The notes beneath the pieces are model-generated. The model was given only the letters and a program-made list of their open reading frames with translations, was not told where the DNA came from and ran no database searches. A stretch of 7,419 nt of DNA from an uncultured Bacillota bacterium (GTDB lineage Bacteria > Bacillota > Clostridia > Christensenellales > QAND01): the NCBI GenBank assembly GCA_905208455.1, contig CAJLPK010000080.1:1-7419 (forward strand). Direction: 5' to 3'. Positions within the stretch are counted from its first letter, which is position 1, and every line of letters begins with the position of its first letter. This document shows positions 1 through 5,277 of this stretch, one piece after another. Made by a program: the position numbers and the translations under genes.

Positions 1-200
1 AGTGCCATGAGGACAGCTTACCAAAGATAACACCCCATATCCTGCGTCATACGTTCTGCACAAGGCTTGCGAACAGAAACATGAACCCTAAGAGTTTACA
101 GTACATTATGGGGCACGCCAACATCAGTATCACGCTGAACCTGTACGCCCATGCGTCCATAGAGAACGTCAAGGCAGAATTAAGGAGCATGATAGCCTAA
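1..200 (+). CDS. int: Tyrosine recombinase (integrase), Tn916/Tn1549 type, C-terminal fragment
   Basis: This is the last 65 residues of a site-specific recombinase; the start lies outside the window and the reading frame begins at base 3. The fragment holds most of the catalytic end of the tyrosine recombinase fold. The HxxRH box reads HILRHTF (fragment residues 12-18, with H12 and R15), then comes the GH of IMGHANIS (H38), then the nucleophile in LNLYAH (Y48). The wording TPHILRHTFCTRLAN...LQYIMGH is typical of integrases from Tn916-like conjugative transposons, more so than of phage lambda-type or XerC/D enzymes. Such enzymes excise and insert a mobile element through DNA cleavage by the tyrosine. 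In that family int is the last gene of the element and reads toward its end, which agrees with the gene-free AT-rich DNA that follows. The family call is strong; the exact element is inferred. Confidence 0.93.
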   Translation, partial: CHEDSLPKITPHILRHTFCTRLANRNMNPKSLQYIMGHANISITLNLYAHASIENVKAELRSMIA

Positions 201-203
201 AGT

Positions 204-226
204 TTTACCACGATATTTACCACGAT
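204..226 (+). repeat. Tandem direct repeat TTTACCACGAT, candidate integrase arm-binding site
   Basis: The 11-mer TTTACCACGAT occurs at 204-214 and again at 216-226, giving a period of 12 bp, starting four bases after the int stop codon. On the other strand it reads ATCGTGGTAAA. Tn916 integrase has an N-terminal arm-binding domain that recognises short direct repeats (DR2) near each transposon end. Position and spacing here fit that role. The repeat is seen directly; its binding function is inferred. Confidence 0.6.
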
Positions 227-284
227 TGACCGTGAAAAAAAGTGATGAAACGTGGCTGTTTGGAAGTATCAACCGAAAAGAAAA

Positions 285-322
285 ATGCCCGTAAAGCTGA
301 TAAAATAAGGCTTTGCGGACAT
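285..322. repeat. Imperfect inverted repeat (13-bp arms, 12-nt loop)
   Basis: ATGCCCGTAAAGC (285-297) and GCTTTGCGGACAT (310-322) form a stem with one C/A mismatch and one G-U pair, closed by an A/T-rich 12-base loop. No T-tract follows, so it is a poor intrinsic terminator in the forward direction. It sits between the integrase repeats and the presumed element end, so it could be a transcript-stabilising hairpin or part of the recombination site. The structure is seen; its function is unknown. Confidence 0.5.
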
Positions 323-365
323 TTAAGAAGATATGAAAAGATAATGGAAAATCTATTTTAAGTTT

Positions 366-394
366 TTGACAATATCATAACAAGAATATATAAT
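366..394 (+). promoter_or_regulatory. Perfect-consensus sigma-A promoter
   Basis: The -35 TTGACA is at 366-371 and the -10 TATAAT at 389-394, separated by exactly 17 bp, so both hexamers match the consensus at every base. Transcription should start near 400-402, about 25 bp before the ATG at 426, leaving a very short leader with a GGGGGGA ribosome binding site (414-420). It drives the lipoprotein gene at 426 and probably the one at 782. No operator-like dyad was found over it, so strong constitutive expression is expected. Confidence 0.85.
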
Positions 395-425
395 CATAAA
401 ACACAAAACAATAGGGGGGATACCA

Positions 426-716
426 ATGAAACGTACAAAACGGGTTTTGATGGCGGCAATGGCAGCGATGATGGTCTTTGTATTCGCTGGCTGCGGCGGG
501 CAGGATACCAATACGCCGGAAGGGGCATTCAATGCAGGCATCGCGGCCATCAAGAAGTATGATGCCAATGCGATGGAAAAGTATCTCACAGGGGCTACGG
601 CCAGCGAGATCGACGGCGCTTTTGATGAGATGGGCGCTTCTGCGGATGCGATGAGGGATGTCTACAAGACCTTGTTTTCCAAGTTGGATTGCAAAGTCCT
701 TAGTGTAGCAGAATAG
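426..716 (+). CDS. Truncated NTF2-like (DUF4878/DUF5105-like) lipoprotein, interrupted by in-frame TAG
   Basis: A 96-residue predicted lipoprotein. The N-terminus is MKRTKR, then a hydrophobic stretch (7-20) and the lipobox FAGC with acceptor Cys23. After it, TPEGAFNAGIAAIKKYDANAM resembles the first helix region of small clostridial lipoproteins that open with TPE and carry an NTF2-like fold. The ATG is supported by GGGGGGA five bases upstream and by a perfect promoter. Compared with the 184-residue neighbour downstream, it aligns through FSKL (84-87) and then stops at TAG (714-716), lacking about half of the domain. The frame stays open after the TAG for 22 more codons that still resemble the neighbour, up to a TGA at 783-785. 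The gene therefore looks like a recently interrupted or otherwise decayed copy, unless the short form is functional. The substrate or role is unknown. Confidence 0.75.
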   Translation: MKRTKRVLMAAMAAMMVFVFAGCGGQDTNTPEGAFNAGIAAIKKYDANAMEKYLTGATASEIDGAFDEMGASADAMRDVYKTLFSKLDCKVLSVAE

Positions 717-785
717 GCATTGGAAAATAAAAAAATTTATGCTAGAATTTTACCGAAAAAAGACGAAAGCGTGAGGATAGGTTGA
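714..785 (+). other. Coding-like continuation after the TAG of the first lipoprotein gene
   Basis: Reading on in the same frame after TAG gives ALENKKIYARILPKKDES and a few more residues before TGA at 783-785. ENKKIYARI lines up with EDLARVHVKI of the downstream paralogue (residues 88-97) at the same distance from the shared FSKL, give or take one residue. The final TGA overlaps the TTG start of the next gene as TTGA, the usual translational-coupling arrangement. This suggests the gene once ended at 785 or further, so the TAG is either a nonsense mutation or, less likely, a read-through site. Confidence 0.5.
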
Positions 786-1336
786 AAAGAATCCAAAGCA
801 TCGTATGGCTCCTGCTGTGTATGCTGATGCTCTGTGCCTGCCAAAACGAGGGAGAAAAGACGCCGGCAGAGACAGTCGAGGCATTTATGAAAGCATTGTC
901 CGCGATGGATACCGAATCAGTGGACAGCTTATATGCTGAGGCATTGCCGATGGATACACTGCTGGGCAGCGAAAAAGAGAAAATACTGGTATCAGCGGTG
1001 TTTTCTAAACTTCAATGGGAAATCGGGGAGCAATTCGTAGAAGAGGATCTGGCGCGCGTACATGTCAAGATCACCGCCGCACCATACCATGAAATGGTGC
1101 AGGCCTACGAAACGCATGTCAAGGAAAATTTGGAGAGCTACCGTGCGCAATACAGCGATATGGATGACGAAACCTATCAGGCGGCGATTTTAGAGGATCG
1201 AGTGGATTTTTACAAAGCGTATACAAAGAGGATAACCACAGAGGTGGATATGGATTTGGTCTGCCAGGAAGGCCAATGGATCATTTCACACTGTGAAGGT
1301 CTGTCAGAGGCAATTCTGGGAGAAAACAACAGTTGA
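782..1336 (+). CDS. Small lipoprotein, NTF2-like (DUF4878/DUF5105-like)
   Basis: A 184-residue predicted membrane-anchored lipoprotein. The signal peptide is MKRIQS followed by a Leu/Met/Cys-rich core and the lipobox LCAC, with acceptor Cys20. The mature part begins with TPAETVEAFMKALSAMD (27-43), the opening helix common to these NTF2-like lipoproteins, and ends with alternating strands (VDMDLVCQEGQWIISHCE, 155-172) and the EAILG tail frequent in clostridial relatives. The start is TTG at 782: no ATG or GTG lies suitably upstream of the signal peptide, and GAGGA at 773-777 is just 4 bases away. It overlaps by four bases the TGA that ends the extended frame of the preceding paralogue, so it is probably co-transcribed from the 366-394 promoter and translationally coupled to it. 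It is followed at once by a terminator. Function is unknown; the family assignment rests on overall pattern only. Confidence 0.82.
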   Translation: MKRIQSIVWLLLCMLMLCACQNEGEKTPAETVEAFMKALSAMDTESVDSLYAEALPMDTLLGSEKEKILVSAVFSKLQWEIGEQFVEEDLARVHVKITAAPYHEMVQAYETHVKENLESYRAQYSDMDDETYQAAILEDRVDFYKAYTKRITTEVDMDLVCQEGQWIISHCEGLSEAILGENNS

Positions 1337-1343
1337 TACGAAT

Positions 1344-1372
1344 AAAGGAAGGGCCAGGGCCCTTCTTTTTTT
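1344..1372 (+). terminator. Rho-independent terminator of the lipoprotein unit
   Basis: GAAGGGCC (1348-1355) and GGCCCTTC (1358-1365) are perfectly complementary around AG, so the real loop is probably CAGG. Seven T follow (1366-1372). A/G bases before the stem can pair with the first T, lengthening it. It begins eight bases after the stop codon at 1336 and separates the lipoprotein pair from the transporter operon. Confidence 0.92.
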
Positions 1373-1398
1373 CCCTTGCTTTCAATCTCTGAAAAAGA

Positions 1399-1407
1399 TG
1401 GTATACT
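1399..1407 (+). promoter_or_regulatory. Probable extended -10 promoter of the ECF transporter operon
   Basis: TGGTATACT at 1399-1407 combines a TG motif with a TATACT -10. There is no good -35 at 17 bp (CTTTCA at 1379-1384 is poor; TTGCTT at 1376-1381 would need a 20-bp spacer), which fits extended -10 promoters. The start would fall near 1414, giving a leader of about 70 bases before the ATG at 1485. Assigned by motif and by position between a terminator and the first gene. Confidence 0.5.
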
Positions 1408-1484
1408 GAAAAACGAAAAACCGCGTATAGGCCGGCTGCCAGCGGAAGAACAAGGCTGCGGCCGTGCTTTAGGAGGAATGATCG

Positions 1485-2135
1485 ATGAGCCGTATACAGA
1501 GAATTGGCATGTTGTGCCTGGCGCTGTGCCTGGTACTGTTTTGCGCAGCCTGCGGCACGCCGCAGAGCCAGGAAGAACAGCCACAGCCCACCGCCCAGCT
1601 GACGGAGGCTCCGTCGGCGTCGGAGGAAGCGCCGGCCGAATCCGATGAGCCTGCTGCAGGGCAAACGGCCCAGCCGACCCAAAAACATTCGCCGGAGGAA
1701 ACGGAAAACAACGGGGCCAAGGCGACCCAGGCGCAAAAAACACAGCCGAAAGCCACCCAGCCGCCGCAGCAGTCCAACAAAATCAAGGTGACAGTGAAGG
1801 TGGACTGCGCTACGGCTGCGGCCAAAAATGAAGGCGTCCGCAAGCAATACGGCAGCAGCGGCGTCATTGCCTCCAAGACCGTGGAGCTGGAAAAGGGAGC
1901 CACGGTATTCGACGCCTTGAAAAAGGTATGCCCGGATGCCAAAGCGCAGGGAGGCTATGTATATAAGATCGGAAGCCTCAGCGAGATGGATATGGGAAAG
2001 CTCAGCGGCTGGATGTACAGCGTCAACGGCGCTTATATACAGACAGGGTGCAAGCAGAAAACGCTTGCCGACGGGGATGTCGTCCGCTGGCGGTACACCT
2101 GTGACGGCGGCGCGGACATCGGCGGGGCAGTATGA
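1485..2135 (+). CDS. DUF4430 lipoprotein, additional component of predicted cobalamin ECF transporter
   Basis: A 216-residue lipoprotein. The signal peptide ends in FCAAC with acceptor Cys23. Residues 24-98 form a low-complexity Gln/Pro/Glu/Thr/Ala-rich tether with repeated TQP-like words. Residues 99-211 form a DUF4430 domain, recognised by its hallmark GWMYSVNG (175-182) and the DGDVVRWRYTC strand (196-206). DUF4430 resembles the C-terminal beta domain of eukaryotic transcobalamin and intrinsic factor, and such lipoproteins are known beside predicted cobalamin ECF transporters. The likely role is capturing a corrinoid outside the membrane and presenting it to the S component; this is inferred. 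ATG 1485 has AGGAGG (1471-1476) eight bases upstream; the ATG at 1478 is in another frame and too close to it. Its TGA overlaps the next gene's ATG (ATGA), so the two are coupled. Confidence 0.9.
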   Translation: MSRIQRIGMLCLALCLVLFCAACGTPQSQEEQPQPTAQLTEAPSASEEAPAESDEPAAGQTAQPTQKHSPEETENNGAKATQAQKTQPKATQPPQQSNKIKVTVKVDCATAAAKNEGVRKQYGSSGVIASKTVELEKGATVFDALKKVCPDAKAQGGYVYKIGSLSEMDMGKLSGWMYSVNGAYIQTGCKQKTLADGDVVRWRYTCDGGADIGGAV

Positions 2136-2995
2136 ACCGGCAGCGCTGGTTTGAAACCCTGCACCCCAGCGTGGTGCTGTTGTATCTGGCAGGGGGCATG
2201 GTGCTGGGGCTGTGTACGATGCATCCGGTGGTGCTGGGCCTGCTGTGTATTTGTGCCTTGTCCGTCAACCTTTGGCTGCGCGGCGCAAAGCGCACGGCAC
2301 GGACGCTGCTGCATGCGCTTGTGCTATGTTGCTTTATCACGGCGCTCAATGCCCTGTGCAACCACAGCGGGGCAACGGAGCTTTGTATGCTGTTCGGCGC
2401 GCCCATTACGCTGGAGGCCTTGGCGTACGGCCTGGCCGCCAGCCTGATGCTGCTTACGATGTGGCTTTGGTGCGCCGTCTGGCAATGCTGGATGACCAGC
2501 GAGCGCTTTTTGTACCTATTCGGGAACCTGGCCCCTACGCTGTCGCTGATGTTGTCCATGGTGTTTGCGCTGATTCCCCAAAGCGGGAAAAAGCTGTCAC
2601 AGATCCGGCTTTGCGGAAAATTGGACGAGGGCGCAGGCAAAAAGCAGCGTGTACGGGCATGGATACGCCAGGTCTCAGCCCTGCTTGTGATGGATATGGA
2701 GGACAGCATGCAGACATCGGATGCCATGCGCTGCAAAGGATACGGCGTGGGGCGGCGCACGTCGTTTTCGCTCTTCCGCTTTGCCAAACGGGATGCGGGC
2801 TGGCTCGCAGGGGGGCTTGTGCTGTTTTCAGCCGCCCTGACGGGGGCTGTTCTGGCCAACCAGGGGCTGGTCTTTTATCCATGGCTGTTTTGGCCCAGCC
2901 TGCCGCCGCTTTGCCTGATGGGGCTGGCATTGTTTGCGCTGCTGCCGCTTTTGGTACAGGGAAAGGAGTGGATCTCTTGCAGATGGTTCAGCTAA
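2132..2995 (+). CDS. cbrV: ECF transporter transmembrane component EcfT (CbrV-like)
   Basis: A 287-residue integral membrane protein, the T subunit that couples ATPase motion to the S component. It opens with a short cytoplasmic segment containing LHPSVVLLYL. Hydrophobic segments follow at roughly 15-30, 33-49, 58-76, 95-118, 128-148, 223-243 and 253-277. The long cytoplasmic stretch between about 150 and 220 holds the two coupling regions: SQIRLCGKLDE (156-166) and DAMRCKGYG (197-205). Both sit where EcfT proteins carry Ala-Arg-Gly motifs, here degenerate (RLCGK and MRCKG). Its length agrees with the family. It is unusually rich in cysteine (13 residues). The ATG overlaps the stop of the lipoprotein gene by four bases, and the ATPase gene starts inside its 3' end. 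EcfT identity is firm; the cbrV symbol depends on the neighbouring CbrT-like S component. Confidence 0.88.
   Translation: MNRQRWFETLHPSVVLLYLAGGMVLGLCTMHPVVLGLLCICALSVNLWLRGAKRTARTLLHALVLCCFITALNALCNHSGATELCMLFGAPITLEALAYGLAASLMLLTMWLWCAVWQCWMTSERFLYLFGNLAPTLSLMLSMVFALIPQSGKKLSQIRLCGKLDEGAGKKQRVRAWIRQVSALLVMDMEDSMQTSDAMRCKGYGVGRRTSFSLFRFAKRDAGWLAGGLVLFSAALTGAVLANQGLVFYPWLFWPSLPPLCLMGLALFALLPLLVQGKEWISCRWFS
2964..2968 (+). promoter_or_regulatory. Ribosome binding site that fixes the TTG start of the ATPase gene
   Basis: AGGAG lies eight bases before TTG 2977, the ideal spacing, but 14 bases before ATG 2983. The open frame runs much further upstream (to 2212), where it overlaps the EcfT gene in another frame and lacks ABC sequence, so that extension is rejected. 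Confidence 0.7.
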
Positions 2996-4575
2996 AAAAC
3001 TGGGGCTTTTGCTATCCGGGCAGTGAGACGCCGGCGCTTTCCCATGTGAATTTTGCCATAGAAGAGGGCGCGTTTGTGCTGCTGTGCGGCGTTTCCGGCA
3101 GCGGCAAAAGCACGCTTTTAAGCCATCTGAAACGAGAGATGGCGCCGCACGGAACGCAGACGGGCGCCATCGAATGGCAGGGCAGCCCGTTGTCTGCCAT
3201 GAGCGAAAGGGAGAGCGCACAGCGTATCGGCTATGTGGCGCAGACGCCGGAGACACAAATCGTGACGGATACAGTATGGCATGAGCTGGCCTTTGGCCTG
3301 GAAAACTTGGGAACGCCTGTGCAGGTGATGCGGCGCAGGGTCGCGGAGATTGCGCATTTTTTCGGGATAGAGTCCTGGTTTCGGCAAAGGACGGATACGC
3401 TTTCCGGCGGACAAAAGCAGCTAGTGAACCTGGCGTCTGTTTTGGTGATGCAGCCCAGGCTGCTGATTTTGGACGAGCCCACCGCCCAGCTGGATCCTGT
3501 GGCGGCCCGGCAGTTTTTGCAGGCTGTTCAGCGCGTGCATGAAGAATTGGGCGTTACGGTGCTTTTGTGTGAGCATGCGCTGGAGGAGGTGCTGCCGCTT
3601 GCTACGCAGGTGCTGTTTCTGCAAGGCGGTACCTTGGCCTTTGACGGCCCGCCCCAGGCCTTTTTGCAGCAAATGGCATCGCTGCCCTCGGACGATTTTC
3701 GGCTCGCACTGCCGGCGGCCAGCCGCTTGGCGCTTTCCCTTGGCCAGACAGAGCACATTCCGATTACAGTGCAGCAGGGACGCAGTCTATTGAAAGCGCA
3801 GCGCGCGCATGTATCGGCGCGTGCCGAAAAAGTGTGCGGCGAGGGGCAGAGGGCGCCTGTGCTCTGCGCCAAGGAGCTATGGTTCCGTTATGGATCGGAT
3901 CTTCCTTTTGTGCTCAGGGATTTTTCCCTCCCGCTGTATGCAGGGGAGATACATGCGCTGGTAGGCGGCAACGGCTGCGGCAAAAGCACCGCGCTGGCGG
4001 TATTGTCCGGCGGATACAGGCCGCAGCGCGGCAAATGCAGGGGCAAGGGACGGCCAGCGCTGCTGACACAGGATACGCGCGCCATGTTTGCCCATGATAC
4101 CGTAGAGGCGGAGCTCAGGAAAACCGCGCAGGCATACAGCCAGACGGATAGATGGGAAGAGATTACGGCAAAGCTGCAAATCGCTGCGCTGCTGACAAAG
4201 CATCCTTATGACATCAGCGTAGGGGAACGGCAGCGCGCAGCGCTGGCAAAGTGCCTGTTGACAGGCGCGCCCGCCCTGCTGCTGGATGAGCCGACAAAGG
4301 GCATGGATGCGCATGCCAAACAAAACCTGGCCCACCTGTTGAATACGGCCAAATCCATGGGGCAGGCCGTTTGCCTTGTTACGCACGACCTTGAGTTTGC
4401 CGCCGCCGTGGCGGACAGATGCTCCATGATGTTTGACGGCACGGTAATGGCCACGGACCAGGGCAGGGCCTTTTTCCTAGGCAACCAGTTTTATACCACG
4501 GCTGTACACCGCATGACGCAGGGCATTTTGCCGGGATGTGTCGTACAGGAGGACTTAATCGTTGAAAAAACATAA
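2977..4575 (+). CDS. cbrU: Double-domain ECF transporter ATPase (CbrU-like EcfA-EcfA' fusion)
   Basis: A 532-residue cytoplasmic protein with two ABC ATPase domains in one chain, replacing the separate EcfA1 and EcfA2 of other ECF systems. Domain 1 (about 3-225): A-loop Tyr13, Walker A GVSGSGKST (38-46), Q-loop Gln89 followed by the ECF-typical PETQIV, signature LSGGQ (142-146), Walker B LLILDE (D166, E167), H-loop His200. Domain 2 (about 295-532): Tyr305, Walker A GGNGCGKST (330-338), signature ISVGE (413-417, altered from LSGGE), Walker B LLLDE (D437, E438), His470. All catalytic residues are present in both halves; only the second signature is atypical. TTG 2977 is preferred because of its ribosome binding site, so the first 18 bases lie inside the EcfT gene. 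The last 14 bases overlap the S component gene. It powers import by moving the T subunit. Confidence 0.93.
   Translation: MQMVQLKNWGFCYPGSETPALSHVNFAIEEGAFVLLCGVSGSGKSTLLSHLKREMAPHGTQTGAIEWQGSPLSAMSERESAQRIGYVAQTPETQIVTDTVWHELAFGLENLGTPVQVMRRRVAEIAHFFGIESWFRQRTDTLSGGQKQLVNLASVLVMQPRLLILDEPTAQLDPVAARQFLQAVQRVHEELGVTVLLCEHALEEVLPLATQVLFLQGGTLAFDGPPQAFLQQMASLPSDDFRLALPAASRLALSLGQTEHIPITVQQGRSLLKAQRAHVSARAEKVCGEGQRAPVLCAKELWFRYGSDLPFVLRDFSLPLYAGEIHALVGGNGCGKSTALAVLSGGYRPQRGKCRGKGRPALLTQDTRAMFAHDTVEAELRKTAQAYSQTDRWEEITAKLQIAALLTKHPYDISVGERQRAALAKCLLTGAPALLLDEPTKGMDAHAKQNLAHLLNTAKSMGQAVCLVTHDLEFAAAVADRCSMMFDGTVMATDQGRAFFLGNQFYTTAVHRMTQGILPGCVVQEDLIVEKT
4547..4552 (+). promoter_or_regulatory. Ribosome binding site for the TTG start of the S component
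   Basis: A perfect AGGAGG, inside the end of the ATPase gene, stands nine bases before TTG 4562. No ATG or GTG in the same frame is nearby, so the TTG start is well supported. Confidence 0.8.
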
Positions 4576-5248
4576 ACTCAGCGTTGACCTGTTGTTTTTG
4601 CTGGTGCCGGCAGCGATGGCTGCCTGTGTGCTTTTGCAAAGCAGGCAGACGGCGTTGCTGTCCACGCTTGTGCTGCTGGCGGCGCTGGTGCCGAGCTTCC
4701 TATCCTTTGAACGCCAAAAGCCGCGGCCGCGCGATTTTATGCCCGTTGTCGTGCTTACGGCCCTGTCCGTCACCGGCCGGCTGGTGTTTGCCGCCCTTCC
4801 GAATTTCAAGCCGGTATCCGCCATCGTCATCTTGGCAGGCGCTTGCTTTGGACGGCAGAGCGGCTTTTTGACGGGAGCGCTTTCCGCCTTGGTCTCCAAT
4901 TTGTTTTTCGGGCAAGGGCCTTGGACGCCCTGGCAGATGTATGCCTGGGGCCTTATGGGCTATATCGCCGGTGCGCTGGCGCCTACCAGGTTGTTTCGCC
5001 GCCCCTGGGCCGTGCTGGCGTATGGCTTTGTAGCCAGCTTTGGCTATGGCTTTTTGCTGAACAGCTGGACGCTGTTTTCCTTTGTCCAGCCCGTCACCTG
5101 GCAGTCGGCCTTGGCGGTCTATGGCGCGGGGCTGGCATTTGATGCGGCCCATGCGGTTTCAACGGTGGTGTTTTTGTCCGTCACCCTGCTGCCCTGGCAA
5201 AAGGAGCTCGGGCGCATCCGGCAAAAATACGGGGTTCGGGAATTATAA
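4562..5248 (+). CDS. cbrT: ECF transporter S component, CbrT-like, predicted cobalamin-specific
   Basis: A 228-residue, very hydrophobic membrane protein, about six helices (roughly 9-25, 30-48, 60-79, 86-112, 127-140 and 150-172, plus 182-210). S components bind the vitamin in the membrane and topple to release it inside when engaged by the T subunit and the ATPase. CbrT-type features are GRLVFAALPNFKPVSAIVI (72-90) and the polar loop SNLFFGQGPWTPWQ (112-125), which recur in the group typified by the vitamin B12 transporter CbrT of Lactobacillus delbrueckii. Lying fourth in an operon with its own T unit, fused ATPase and a DUF4430 lipoprotein matches the cbrTUV arrangement. The start is TTG 4562 with a good AGGAGG. 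Cobalamin as substrate is inferred from family and context; another corrinoid or precursor is possible. Confidence 0.85.
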   Translation: MKKHKLSVDLLFLLVPAAMAACVLLQSRQTALLSTLVLLAALVPSFLSFERQKPRPRDFMPVVVLTALSVTGRLVFAALPNFKPVSAIVILAGACFGRQSGFLTGALSALVSNLFFGQGPWTPWQMYAWGLMGYIAGALAPTRLFRRPWAVLAYGFVASFGYGFLLNSWTLFSFVQPVTWQSALAVYGAGLAFDAAHAVSTVVFLSVTLLPWQKELGRIRQKYGVREL

Positions 5249-5276
5249 AAAGCATCCGGGGCATTGGATGCTTTTT
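5247..5276. terminator. Bidirectional intrinsic terminator between convergent genes
   Basis: AAAAAGCATCC (5247-5257) and GGATGCTTTTT (5266-5276) are perfect 11-bp complements around an eight-base loop. Read forward, the stem ends in TTTTT; read in reverse it ends in TTTTT plus more A/T bases, so it can stop transcripts from both sides. The first two bases of the stem belong to the cbrT stop codon, and the stem ends one base short of the exporter gene's stop. Confidence 0.93.
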
Positions 5277-5277
5277 C

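Larger units (their letters stand above)
1..365 (+). mobile_element. Int-proximal end of an integrated conjugative/mobilizable element (boundary approximate)
   Basis: The integrase terminus, two tandem TTTACCACGAT motifs just after its stop, and about 140 bp of non-coding AT-rich DNA have the layout seen at the int end of Tn916-family elements. The boundary cannot be fixed without the empty site. A short A-tract/T-tract segment at 348-360 (AAAAT-CT-ATTTT) resembles the bent A-rich/T-rich ends and targets these integrases prefer, so the end is placed near there. The right edge given is an estimate. Confidence 0.5.

Noticed and set aside
201..425. Searched for an RNA gene (tRNA 3' end) as the integration target
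   Set aside because: No TTC-GA loop or CCA-type acceptor is visible, consistent with a Tn916-like A/T-rich target rather than a tRNA site.
353..589. Minus-strand open frame with a hydrophobic look, opposite the promoter and first lipoprotein
   Set aside because: It crosses the consensus promoter, lies antisense to a lipoprotein with a clear lipobox, and its hydrophobic runs come from complementing Ala-rich codons.
1430..1463. Possible leader hairpin with GGCCG and CGGCC arms before the DUF4430 gene
   Set aside because: Only a five-base outer stem with a poorly paired interior; such pairing is expected by chance in GC-rich DNA, and no riboswitch core is visible.
1376..1648. A plus-strand open frame of 90 codons that includes an ATG at 1478
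   Set aside because: It overlaps the DUF4430 lipoprotein gene out of frame and contains the promoter region, and ATG 1478 is one base from the ribosome binding site.
1469..1942. Long minus-strand open frames opposite the DUF4430 gene (also 1281-1847)
   Set aside because: They are Cys/Ser/Pro or Arg/Leu-rich shadows of a GC-rich gene with no ribosome binding site and no recognisable domain.
2023..2859. Minus-strand open frame of 278 codons opposite the EcfT gene
   Set aside because: Its composition (Arg, Ser, Pro, His-rich) is typical of antisense translation of a hydrophobic membrane gene; no motif is seen.
2212..2976. Upstream extension of the ATPase reading frame, starting at 2212
   Set aside because: It overlaps the well-supported EcfT gene in another frame, shows no ABC features before residue 1 as assigned, and the ribosome binding site favours TTG 2977.
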